64,000 nucleotides of DNA, taken from assembly GCF_023278565.1 (NCBI RefSeq), contig NC_064679.1:186001-250000 (forward strand), written 5' to 3'. Within the stretch, counting starts at the first letter, position 1, and each line of letters opens with the position of its first letter. Shown piece by piece: positions 10,194 to 21,485 of this stretch. Position numbers and translations under genes: made by a program. This stretch comes from Colletotrichum lupini (taxonomy: Eukaryota; Ascomycota; Sordariomycetes; Glomerellales; Glomerellaceae). The notes under the pieces are model-generated. The model was not told where the DNA came from. It was given only the letters and a program-made list of their open reading frames with translations, and searched no databases.

Positions 10194-13100
10194 GTCTAAA
10201 ATCTCTACTTACGAAGGGGACTAGGCTAGAAGCTTAAAATACCGGTAAGAACGAGACGTAGCGAGAGAGCGCAGTTAGCGCTATAATAATAAGAAAAAGA
10301 CGACTCTTTTCTATCGGACCCCCTAGAGTCGCCTCCTCCCTAGTAAATAATATAAGAACAAAGCGTAGTAAGATTATTAACATAGCGGCGACGTAAAAGG
10401 ACCGTATCGCTAGGAGTATTAACGAATTTCGAATAAAATAGTAAACCTCCTACCCTTACTTACTAATACCTAAACTAAATAATAAGTAATAAGCTAATAG
10501 AACTATAAGAATAAGAACGATAATTAAAAAAAGAAATCCTTATCGTAACGTATAAAGAGCGCCTATATAAAAAACGAGTAAATTTAGAACGCTTACGGAG
10601 CTCCTCGGATAGCCCGGCCCCCGCGCTAAGGGCTACGGTTTTAATTATAGTAGCCTCGGACGTTAGCTTTAATATAAACGGAAACGTAAACCCCCGGACT
10701 AAGGATAGTTCGATAAGTAAAGCCGTACCTAAAGCGCCGCTCGAATAATAATAAAGCAACGAGTTCGTACTACCTAAGCCCCTATTTACTAGCTCCCTCC
10801 TAACTTAAATAAGCGCCGTAAGTAGAACGTCTACGTTTAGACCGCTATCCCTCCCTAACTTATTATATACTAATAAATCGGTACGGGATCTATAAAGCTT
10901 CTTCTTTAATTATTATTATCGCTTCGACCTATAAGCTTAATAAATAAGAATAGACCGTAATAAAGTAGCGTATATAGTTAGCTACCTAAGTAGTAGTATA
11001 AAAACCTCCTAAATATACTATATTTTCGACTACTAAAGGACCCTCGGTTTTATAATAGACTAGGTTATATAAGAGGAACTAGAGACCTTTTTATAAAATA
11101 ACTTATCCGATCCCGCTAGCTAAGGAATAGTAATAAGTATATAACTAAATAGCGCCTCACAAAGCTAAAAAAAAAAAATTAACGAGTTCGTTAGCCGCAT
11201 TAATAAGCTCGAGATAGAATTAAAATATATCTTAATAAAGAAATAGAGGATCTCTACGCTAATAAGTAAGCTACGGCCCGAACTACGCCTTATAATAGTA
11301 TCGCAAATAGAACTTCTGCGGACTTACTTATAGCTAGTATCGCTAATAAGACGTATTAAATAATCCTCGCTATTAGTAAGGAGCCTACGAACGTCCCCTA
11401 GGTAATATTCTAACTTAAACTTAAATAAGCTAGCGGGAAGATACTAGGGCGCTAATAAGTCGAATATATAAAGAACACGCCGTAACTCGCCTAGTAAGGA
11501 TACTACGTACTATAATTATAAAAAGACTAGCTATATTATAAGGGATTACCCGCGACCGCGAGAGTAGTATTAGTAATACTATAACTATAATAAAACCGGG
11601 TACCTCGCTAATAGCTACCCGAGCGTTATATACCGTAAATATAATTAAAAGGGGTATAAGGCCGCTAGCTATTAATTAGACCTCGCCCTAGCTAAGTAGC
11701 GCGGACCGGTAACGAGCTCGAATACTATCCTAGTAAAGAGAGTAGCTAGCGATTAATAAGGGCGGTACTTAGACGTCCCGACCTATATACGCCTAAACTA
11801 CGTATAGGAAAAGCTAAGCGCCCTTATCGATTTAGAAATAGAAAGGAACGTAGTTAGTATCGGGCTACTTAATAGCTTTAACACTAATTTACGAATTTAC
11901 CTATTACTATAACTAGTAAACGTCGAGGGTAAATAGATAGAGACGCTAAGAAGCTACTACTTATAGCTTCGAATTACTAATAGTAACTACGTAACGGAGA
12001 CATAGCTATATCGCTTCGTAATAGCCGATATTACGGTACCTATACTTATCCTCGGTTTCCCCTAGCTAGAGGATATCGACCCGCTAATTAGTTAAAAATA
12101 AAAAAAGTAGCGGTATTTAATCTACGAACGATATATCTACTTAGACACCCTAAAAAAGGGGCTATTAGATAACTTAGTTTTAATAACACTCGCGCACATC
12201 GTAATTAACCTAGCTATAAATAGCGACGTAGTACTGGCGAGCGTAGCCGAGGACTAGAAGCTACGTTACTAAGACTTTAATAACTTATTTTTAGAAAAGA
12301 AGGCTATCTCGTTACTAAATAGAGCACCGCACGACTACCGTATCGAACTAGACAACGCGGCGCCTATCCCCTAAAGACCTATTTACCTACTATCGAACTA
12401 TAAGCTCGAGATCCTGCGTAACTATTTAATAAAAGCAGAGGCTAGGGGCTAGATACGCCCCTCTATAAGCCCGGTAGGAGCACCTATCCTCTTTATACTT
12501 AAGAAAAGAGGAGAGCTATAACTTTGCGTTAACTATAGAGCGATTAATAAGATTATATAAAAAGATAGAACGCCGCTACCGCTAATTAAAGAGATATTAA
12601 ATAGACTATTTAATACCTCTATTTTTATAAAGCTAGACCTTAAGAACGCGTACTACTATATACGTATAGCCGAGGGTAATAAGTAAAAAACGGCTTTTCG
12701 TACTAAATACGGGCAGTTCGAGTACTTAGTTATACCTTTCGGGCTAACTAACGCGCCCGCGACTTTCTAGGCGCATATTAATAACGTTCTAAGCGGCCTA
12801 GTTAATACCGTCTATATCGTATACCTAGATAATATCTTAATATATAGTAACGACTACGTAGCGTATAAAGAGTACGTATATAGCGTACTATAAAAACTAC
12901 GGTAATAGAACCTATATCTAAACGGTAGTAAATATAAGTTCTATATATCGTATATAAGATTCCTAGGGTATATTATATTTAATAAAAGCGTAGAAATAGA
13001 ACCCGCGCGCACCGAAGCCATAGCGAATTAGCTACTTCCGAGGAGCGTTAAAAATATATAGACGTTCCTTAAATTTACGGGGTTCTACTACAGATTTATT

Positions 13101-15500
13101 AATAACTATACCAAGATAATAGCACCTCTAATAGACTTACTAAAGAAAGCAAAACCGGGATAATTAGAGCTACTAATACTAGCCGTAAAGTTATTTAAAA
13201 AGCTATTAGTAATATTTACTAACGCGCCAATACTACGATATTTCGACCCTACCCTGCCCATATGGTTATAAATAGACGCTTCGGCTCGAGCTATTAGCTT
13301 AGTAATTACGCAATTATTTAAGGGCAATTAGTACCTAATTACTTATAGGTCGAGGAAATTAACGGATATAAAGAGCTGCTATAGTATAAAAAACGCAGAG
13401 CTACTAGCTATCGTAAACGTACTAAAGAACTAGTAATACTACCTCGCTTATAGCCGAGATTAGGTCGTAGTATTTATAAATTATTTTAACCTATAGTTCC
13501 TAAATATAAAAAAGAGACTAAACGGGAAATAGCTACGCTAGCTAGACGAACTCGTAGCGTTTAATATCGAGATTAAGTTTAAGCCGGGTATAAAGAACCT
13601 AGCGGATAGACTATTACGAAGACCTAACTACGGCAAAGGTAGTAACGATAATAGAGCGGAGGAGCTACTATTAAAAATAAAAGAAGACCTTTATAACGCT
13701 AAAAATATATAAGAGCCCCTTAGAATTACGGTAATAAAGTATATAAGGACGAGCCGCGGGAGCGGCTCCTAAGTAAAAGGGATAGTAAGTATTCTAAAAG
13801 CGGAACTAATAATAATATAAAGAAGTAAGCAAAAGAGGTTAAGAGCTCCGGCTCGAGGGAACTCCGAAGAGCACCTCGAGAGGCATAACGGGGCTACGAG
13901 CCTAGGGCGTTAGAGTTATAGCATAGTACTTAAAAAGCTACTTAAGCCTACTACTAAAACTATAAATTGCGAGCTACTTATTTTACGGGACTCTAACACA
14001 ATAGGAGTACCTAAAATAGTATTTAGTAAGGAGGGGTTACTAATAATAAGTTAACTACGGGCCGCCTAATAAGAGGACGCTTTTATAAAGGATAAGTAGT
14101 AGACTAAGAGGAACCGACGGCCTCGCTTAGTTAAGAAAAAGTAACGACAGAGCTAAGTATACGACTCTAAAAAGCTATTATATTACGGCGGCCGCGCCTA
14201 CGTACCGCTATATAAGGGGCTAAGGAGGGAGGTTATTAAAACATATTACGATACGCCTACGGTAGGATATTATAGTATAAAGCGGACGATAGCGCTACTA
14301 AAACGCTACTATTACTAAGATAGAGTAAGTAGGAATATAAAAAGTTATATTAATACTTATATAGTATATTAGTAGACGAAGCCTTATTACTATAAGCCGT
14401 ATAGCTTACTACGCCCCCTACCTACCCTAGTTAAGCTATAGTAAGAAATATCGCTAGACTTTATTACGGGCTTACCTATATTAACTACGCTAATCGGGAG
14501 GCGCCCCTACGACGCGGTACTCGTCGTAATAAACCGATTTACGAAATATAACGTCTATATTACTACGAGGACGACCCTTATAGCCTAGGGATTCGCAAAC
14601 CTCCTATTCGTAAAGATCTTTACTAAGTTTAAAATACTTAAAAGGATCGTCTCTAATAAGGGGTCGTTATTTATAAGCAAGTTTTAGACTTATCTCTACT
14701 ATTTTTTAATAATAAAGAGGCGTCTTAGTACTACGTTCTACCCGCAAACGGACGGTTAAATAAAATAGTAGAACTAATACTTAAAGTAGTACCTTCGCTA
14801 CTTCTATACCTAGGACTAATTAGATTAGGTATAACGTCTTTACCTAGCCGAGTTTATATATAATAATACCTAGTACTTAGTAATTTATAAAGCGCTTACT
14901 AAGGCCCTACTCGGGTTCCTACTTACGTACCCTATATCGATCTTAACGGGGACTCGAGATAGTATATAAAATATCTCGGCCGAGGAGCGTGCGGCCCGAT
15001 TACGAGCTAACTAAGAAGCTCTACGACCCCTTATATAAAAAGCACGCGAGACGTATAAGTAATAAGCTAATAAAGCTAGAATAGATATATCGTACAAAGT
15101 AGGCGACTAGGTACTACTATTAAAAAAGAATATTAAGAGGTAGCGTCCTAGCTAGAAGTTAGCTAATAAGTATCTAGGCCTATTTAAAGTCAAATTAATA
15201 GTTAGAACGGCGGGGGTCGCTTACTAACTAAACGTACCGACGTAGTATAAAATATATAATATATTCTATATATCCTTACTCGAGCCGTATTAATACCGTA
15301 AGGAAGCCCCTCAGAAGCCCTTACCTATCGGGGATATAGATAGGGAGCTATTTTACGAAGTAGAAGATATTATATAATATAGAGGGCCGAAGAGGAGGTA
15401 ATAATACCTAATCCGGTAGAAGGGATATAGTAGCGATAAAGATACGTAGGAGCTAGCTAGGCATATTAAAGACGTAGCGTTAATTAGTATATATAAAGAA
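10194..15500 (+). pseudogene. Gypsy gag-pol remnant (gag, protease, RT, RNase H, integrase, chromodomain)
   Basis: Remnants read in the plus direction. Near 11500-11640 are two CCHC zinc-knuckle footprints in which Cys codons have become Tyr (TGY to TAY). At about 12500-12560 is a GELxLCVNYRAINK-like reverse transcriptase segment, then PFGLTNAPATF and the YLDNIL active-site strand (canonically YLDDIL) around 12735-12845. RNase H remains are near 13260-13430. Integrase remains, with ISLDFITGLP and a later FYPQTDG-like motif, lie around 14200-14770. A chromodomain footprint (YEVEDI, then YLIR and KGY) is at about 15350-15480. Numerous in-frame stops in every block show that none is expressed as protein. 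Boundaries are approximate. Confidence 0.85.
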
Positions 15501-17128
15501 CGAGTTTTAATTAAGCGGCGCGCCCTAGTTCCTAAGGAGCTTAATAACGTAGCGAACTAGCTACTAATAACGAAAAAAGGGGGCTATATAGCTATAACTA
15601 AGTAGTATAAACGCGCTAATTACTAACCGTTTCCCTAATTCTTACGACGCGCGGAAGGACCGCCCTTATTTATAGAGGGACCGCCTTTGTGCGTAGAAGG
15701 GCCGCCCTAGTTATTATCCTAGGGGTCGTTACGGAAGAAATGATCTCCTTACTATTAGCGAATTTATAAATAATTAGCTACGAATACGGAGCGTAGGCAG
15801 GGTAACTATATACTAACTAGAATATTATTAGAGCGGCGTACTTCGTTATAGATAGTACGAAATAGCGCAATTATAGCGTCGTTATAAGATAAAGACGTAG
15901 CGCGGGAGGAGCTTATAGCTATTTTATTATCGTTGCTATTAATAACGGGGGTCGAGCGGGCCTCTTTACTAGCGCGCTTAAGCGCCCTTTACGTATTGCT
16001 AGCGGCGATTCGGTAGGTTTACTAGAGCTATAAAGTAATATTAGCGACCTAAGTAGTAGCGATAATAGAGCGATAATAGAGTAATAAACCTCCGAATTAT
16101 AAACGTCGCTATTAGAGGCGAGTATAGTACTCTAAAGGGTTCGTACTATAGATTCTGCGGACTTAGGGACTTAAGACGTTATTAATATAATATTCGGGAG
16201 AAGCGATAGAGTAGTAATAGTACTAAGCGCTCACCGTATTTTTATAAAAATAGTTCTGCGTAGTATACTTAATATAACGCACGCTAGATCTTAGAGAAGT
16301 ATTAAATAAAGGAGCGAATTAGGGGCTATAAATTACTAACCTAGCTAATTATAGTACTCGGTTTTTAGATTAAGTACTTTGTGCGTAACGTAAGTAGGGT
16401 AAGAGAGCGGGCGCACCTAGCCGACCCCGATCTTCTTAGCGTTTACTTTTTTCTTTTTTTTAATAAGAGTTTATAATAGTTAGTATAAATAGCGTATAAG
16501 TAGCGATATATGTACGAGGTTAGGGTAAGTAAAGGGGATATCGGGCTTTTTAAGTAGATTACTACTGCGGCCGCTACTAAGCGTACCCGTAGCGCTAATA
16601 ACCGTTCTGCTATTAATAGTAGCGACGCCGCGATTAGGGGCTATAGTTATATTAGAACGAGTTAGTAATAACTACGGAACGACTTTAGAAAAGACTTACT
16701 TAGGCGCGGAGAGTATATAAGAATAGGGATCTAAAAGATATTCGTTAGCCGTAATATCTACGTAACGAGGGAGTAGCGTAGACGCTAATAAAAATAAGAG
16801 ACTATATATAAAAAAGATAACTACGGATAAAAAAAAAGAAAAGAATTCGGAATTATAGTAGCTTAGAAGGGGGTTAATATTAGTAAATAAAAGTAGGGCG
16901 ACGACTACCTAGGTACTAGTAGTTGTAAGGATAGCCTATAAGTAGGAGCGGCCTGGGTATAGAATTATAGGGCTATTATCCGGAGTAAGGGGTCTATATT
17001 CGGGCTAATGGGCGCTGCCTATACCCGCCCTCGTACTATATATTTAAGGACCTCCTAAGTAAGGGATTAATATAGCGTATACGAACTATAAGCGGGCTTT
17101 AGGACGAAGCCTAGGAGAGGGAGTACCC
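15501..17128 (+). other. Gypsy 3' internal region after the chromodomain, unassigned
   Basis: About 1.6 kb lies between the chromodomain remnant and the right LTR, longer than I would expect. It is RIP-mutated like the rest. Around 15650-15712 a motif like GARGGRCCGCC recurs three times, spelling repeated GPP in one frame. A purine-rich run (gaagcctaggagagggagt) just before 17129 is a candidate polypurine tract. I cannot assign a function to the rest. Confidence 0.5.
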
Positions 17129-17338
17129 TATTAGGCCTCGCTAGTTAGGCCTCGTTGGTTAAGGAATAGCTTAGGGGGGCATAAAAAGGGGGACTAAGTA
17201 ATAAAGGAGTAGCTTAGGCATATATAGAGCGCTAGTAGTATACCTCGAGAGAAGGGTAGATTTTAATAATTCCTCTTTTAGACCCTAATAGCAGTTAGCC
17301 TCTGTGAGCTTCTTCCCTATGTCGCATACCTATTGATA
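17129..17338 (+). repeat. Gypsy right LTR (210 bases)
   Basis: Partner of 9984-10193 and directly followed by the ACGCC duplication. Its outer (right) end keeps C and G bases that are T and A in the left copy, whereas its inner (left) end is more mutated. Confidence 0.92.
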
Positions 17339-18956
17339 ACGCCGCGCAACCAGACCTATAGAAAGCTTAACGCCGAGATTGATGCTAAAGCATTACGATC
17401 CCCCAGGTTATATGATAAGCAAAGCTCCTCATATAGACTCTATAGGATGTCCCCTAAGGCTTTGGTAAAGCTTATTGTTCTTGTCATCCTTTTCTCTGGA
17501 CTACTATTTGCCGTTGTTAGTATCCCTCTGCCTCGCTAGGTGACAGCACAAGTCCTGACACATACAGAGTCACACAGATATCACACAATACATACCCGAT
17601 TCGACCAGAGACGCACTGTCATCGTTGCCGCCTGTGGAGAAAGGTGGTCAGCGACGTCTCAGAATCATCGTGCCGGCCGATGGTCCATCTCCAGGATTAT
17701 GCAAGATGCTCATGTCGGGTATTGCATCCGGCTATCCCAGCTCGGTCATTGTGAACTGGGGCCGCGACATTCAAAAGTCTCCTGGCTGGTTCGGAGGCTC
17801 TCATCTTGGCAAGATCGATGGCACCCTCGAGTTTCTTGATTCAATCACTTCTGAAGAAGCCCCAGACGATGAACGCCTTGGACCAGATGACCTCATTCTC
17901 CTCGTCGACGCCTACGATGTCTGGTTTCAGCTGCCGCCATCCGTCCTCATTCGACGATATATGGCGCAGAATTACGCTGCAGACGAACGCATTCGAAAGG
18001 AGTGGATAGGAAGCCCTTCTTGGTTCTCGTCAAACTCAGGAAACAATCTCATACCGCGGCAGACTATCATCATCTCGACCCAGAAGAAATGCTGGCCCGA
18101 TGCTAGTCTTGGCTCTGACCCCCACTGCGACGATCTTCCCGAGTCTAGTGCACGGAAGGACATGTACGGGCCCCATACGGACGAAGATCCCAAGCAAATG
18201 CATGACCTCCGCCCACGGTATGTCAACAGCGGCAGTCTTATGGGCCCCGTCGGAGATATGAAGCGTATGTTCCGTCGTCCCCAAGAGAAAGTCGATGAAA
18301 AACAGTCTGCCGGTGCAGGTATATTCAGCGACCAAGGTATTTTTGCGGAGATCTTCGGCGAGCAAGAGATTTGGCGGATTTCTAAGCGACAAAACCACGA
18401 TGAATGGGTGAAACTCCAAGCTGATCAGCCTGAAAAGTCTGCTCAGGAACTTCAGCAAAATGACTTCAGTGTCGGTCTAGACTATATCCAAGATCTTTTC
18501 ACCCCTACCGTTTTCGAAGAAGATGATGGGCTATACATTGCATCGTCAGATGGTCCTGGACTCCGACAAGCCGCGGCCGATAGAGGCATTGATCCTCCAA
18601 GGGTAGCTGGCATCCCAGGAGACATGCTTGGTTTACGCAGTCCTATCCAAGAGACTGCCATTGACAAGAATATGGGATGGCAAGATCTTCCGCTTTACAC
18701 CGATTTCTGGAGTACTTCAGTGCCAGTTGTGGTACACCATAATGCCCATCGTAATGGCTTAAAAGGCCAGAGACTGCGCGATTGGTGGAAGAACAACTGG
18801 TTCTTTCCTTATCTCCGAAGTTTACTAGAGCTGCACTCAAAACCACGAGAGGCCCTGGAGCCGCTGCTCAGAGTTCCGGGTCGCAATGGAGTGGAAGACT
18901 TGGTTTACACAGCACCGGCATCAGATGCTCAGAAGAGGAAGCCCCGCATCTTCTAG
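17339..18956 (+). pseudogene. Type II membrane glycosyltransferase with PLOD-like GT fold, 3' part of the gene split by the Gypsy element
   Basis: Host sequence resumes at the duplication ACGCC. The exons are up to 17515 and 17568-18956, with the intron GTTAGT...CAG containing a CTGAC branch site. The first part encodes a basic stretch and then a single hydrophobic anchor (LVKLIVLVILFSGLLFAVV). The lumenal part carries LRIIVPADGPSPGLC, the DxD-like LLVDAYDVWFQ, YVNSGSLMGP and FSDQGIFAEIFG, the pattern of lysyl-hydroxylase/collagen-type glycosyltransferases and their fungal relatives in the secretory pathway. With the 5' fragment, the pre-insertion gene would have encoded about 537 residues. 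The only intact start left is an internal ATG at 17447, which would still give anchor plus catalytic domain (485 residues). Labelled pseudogene because the native promoter and start are separated from it; a residual function is possible. Substrate unknown. Confidence 0.78.
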
Positions 18957-20615
18957 AAACAGGATCTCAAAGAACAAGGGTCGGCAGAAGCAGACTGGGA
19001 CAGTCTGTGTAAGTCTGAGGGTCATGACGAGTGGTGGAACGACGTTTTGCAGGATGGTGACGGACCTCTCTAGATCAAAGGGTCGATGTGCTGTACGATA
19101 TTACTTTCATTCCAATTACATTTTCCGATACAATTTCTTCAACGAATGTACATAGTTCCGAATCATTACACCTTGCTTTAGCATTCAATTGAGTTCGTGC
19201 TGTTCTCAGCAATGAATCGATCTGAGGGGGAAGATACATGGACAAGCAGGGATACTCAATCATCTTGATTGCTATTCTCTTACCTCTTCATCTCGTCACA
19301 GATATTTCGCCACACTTTCACTCCAATGATCGATGATACCATGTTGACTGATAAGCTGTGGACAACGAGATACACATAACGCCCTGACAGATTCATGTTC
19401 TATATGGATTGAGCTGGACTCGGGGAGAGGTTCAGCTTACAAAAATGATATCACTTTTTTTTTTTTTGCTTCACAGTCTTCAACTTACTTCATTGGCTCC
19501 AGTTTGTAATTTCAATCAATCTCCACGGCATCAGGAGCGTTCCACTCCCATGCACGATTGATACGAGGAAGAAATACGTCTTGGCAGCATGTGTATGGCT
19601 TTAGGCTAGACCCAAAACACAGCCTGCATCCTCGGGCCCGAGGCCACGAGCCATGGCAGACCGTTAGAGGCCACGTAAGCTCTCCCCATCAACAAAGAAA
19701 TGGATCGATAAAGTATAGAGCTAGGTCTGTCACTCTGACTTTGATTCTCATACCAGCGGCTAGCCTCTTTCAAGTTTGACAAGGCTGCCTCCATCCACTG
19801 TCAGAAACTGTGTCTCGTCGAACCCCTTTCATATAGCATCTAACAACAATGTTCTTACCCCAAACACTGCTTGTACGTCTCTGTACTTCCTTGAGTACGT
19901 CAGGGTCCACTTTGTTAGACAATGCCCAGTAATCATTGTCACGAGGCCTCATGGCTACGGACCACAGACCCTCAAAAGCATCTCCAACCAGGGTTTTTGA
20001 AGTGCGGAGAGCCATATCCCAGGAATTCTGAATCCTCATTGATATCCAAGCCGGTTCAATCCACTAAATCATAGTTCCTGTATGGCTGTGGAACTGAAGA
20101 CGGATTCGGCGATCGGCAGGGAGGGAACACGAGCTCTAGGTGCTATTTTGAGACGGCCAGGCAGCAGCATTTAGAGCGCTACATTTCCCCGAAGGATTCG
20201 ACTGCCAGAACGGGGAACGGGCTCATAGTAACGAATGAGGTAACTTTTTGGCACAGGTCTATTTCGCTGGCCAACAGTGTCTCTGCCACGATGTAATTGG
20301 TTCCTATTGATAATGCCGGACAACATGGCTGGTAGAGCCTTAACAATGACTTACAGCGATGCATTCGGCGATATGCAACTGACGTCTGGTAGACTACAGA
20401 TGGCAGGTTCCGTGTTTCATCAAAGGAACTATCCCACAGGTGCCGTGATTATTGGTCAACGGGGTTGCTATCCGTTGGTTGGGTTCCATGTTATTCGAGT
20501 GTGTGTTCCATGTCTATATGAATGCCTTTTCCCGGGCCCTTGACTATAACTCCTCATCAGTTATCTCATCCAATCTCAACCTAATACAATACTCGTTTTA
20601 GTTGCAATCCCAGGC
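18957..20615. other. Intergenic inside the island between the two transposons
   Basis: Base composition is normal here, without RIP. It includes a T-run near 19447-19460 and a possible decayed coding stretch on the minus strand (listed separately). The rest shows no supported gene. Confidence 0.45.
19606..20039 (-). pseudogene. Possible decayed coding sequence, one apparent frameshift
   Basis: On the minus strand from 20039 a frame reads through segments such as NDYWALSNKVDPDVLKEVQ and VWGKNIVVRCYMKGV, then meets a stop at about 19770. A frame shifted by one base overlaps exactly there and continues with ALSNLKEASRWYENQSQSD. The amphipathic, charged composition on both sides of the switch looks like real protein, and the change of frame at GGATGGAGG suggests a one-base indel. 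An in-frame TAG lies 27 bases upstream of the ATG. I do not recognise the family, and it could also be chance. Confidence 0.28.
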
Positions 20616-21205
20616 ATGAGCAAGAGTGAATTTGGTAAGATATATCATCTCTAGGCAGTTTCCACGACTTAGGCTAATTGGGACCATTAGAAACGATGTC
20701 GAACGCTCCCGAAGATTTCAGTATCCGATCTCCAGTTCCTCAATACCAACCAATGCATACTCCCGCGTCAACTGCCATCGGCAGCCATGATATTGCCGGA
20801 CCTAATGTCAAATACTGTCACGTTGTCCACTGCAACCATGGCGAATCTCTAGGTGAAGGCTCCCGGGCAAACGTCGTGCCTGTTGCCCTCGTTGAGAGAT
20901 GGCCTGCCTTGATCGAGTGCCCTGCTTGCAAGGGCGTCACTCCCACTACAACGGACCATACCATTGGCAAAGGAGCACAGTACGTCGTCCCCATGCCGTG
21001 TATCTCATGATTACTCGAAACGTTTGACTGATACTTTTATTTCTGTAGCTGGATGGCCGTCATGCTGTTTTTCACCACTGGTGTTGGCGTATTCGCTCCG
21101 TATGCCATGAGGCCTTTCAAGGACGTCGTTCACAGCTGCCAGCGATGCGGACGAAAGGTAGCGACTCGGCGATTCGGCGGTGGCACTAAGACGCACCTTA
21201 TGTGA
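20616..21205 (+). CDS. LITAF-like zinc-ribbon membrane-associated protein
   Basis: Exons 20616-20634, 20691-20979 and 21049-21205 join to 154 residues, close to the usual LITAF/SIMPLE length. The N-terminal third is rich in Pro, Ser and Thr. The LITAF domain is split in the typical way: a CPAC knuckle (ECPACKGVTPTTTDHTIGKG), a hydrophobic hairpin (WMAVMLFFTTGVGVFAPYA), then HSCQRCGRK with the second CxxC. Family members sit on the cytosolic face of endosomal or lysosomal membranes and aid protein sorting. The 19-base first exon is inferred because its splice keeps frame exactly; without it translation could begin at the ATG at 20696. The gene ends only 75 bases before the Copia element, and its intact codons show no RIP. 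Confidence 0.82.
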
Positions 21206-21275
21206 AGTGAAAATTATAAGCAGATGCAGGGACCATGATGCCATTATGTCATATCCTGCTACGATTCTTCTATTT

Positions 21276-21280
21276 GTTTG
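21276..21280. repeat. Target-site duplication GTTTG, left copy (right copy 28642-28646)
   Basis: The same 5-base word abuts both outer LTR edges of the Copia element, marking its integration site in the 3' flank of the LITAF-like gene. Confidence 0.85.
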
Positions 21281-21485
21281 TGTCGGATTAGAAGTCCAAT
21301 TCGACCGCGGCATATAGCCGACTGCGCAGGGGCTAATTAGGGGCCCTATTTACGATTATCGTAGCTAGCCTAACCTATAGTTAGAACCTCCTTTTTATAC
21401 TTATTATATAGATATTTATATAGTTTAATTAATCTCTTCGTTAACTACGGTTCGAACTAACTACTTTATAATAAGGATACTAATA
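21281..21485 (+). repeat. Copia left LTR (205 bases)
   Basis: Aligns without gaps to 28437-28641, with all differences being C/T or G/A transitions. The outer end (TGTCGG) is intact, while the corresponding inner-facing start of the right copy has become TATTAG. Confidence 0.92.

Larger units (their letters stand above)
9984..17338 (+). mobile_element. Ty3/Gypsy chromovirus-type LTR retrotransposon, RIP-degraded (7355 bases)
   Basis: Two 210-base LTRs enclose about 6.9 kb. The plus-strand internal part shows the order gag zinc knuckles, protease area, reverse transcriptase, RNase H, integrase, chromodomain, which defines a Ty3/Gypsy chromovirus. All reading frames are broken by many TAG and TAA codons where Trp or Gln would be expected. 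CpA and TpG are nearly absent while CpG persists; for example, bases 12601-12660 contain no CA or TG. This is the signature of RIP. The element is therefore dead and likely heterochromatic. It lies in exon 1 of a host glycosyltransferase gene. The LTR ends are TATC...GATA rather than the common TG...CA. Confidence 0.93.
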
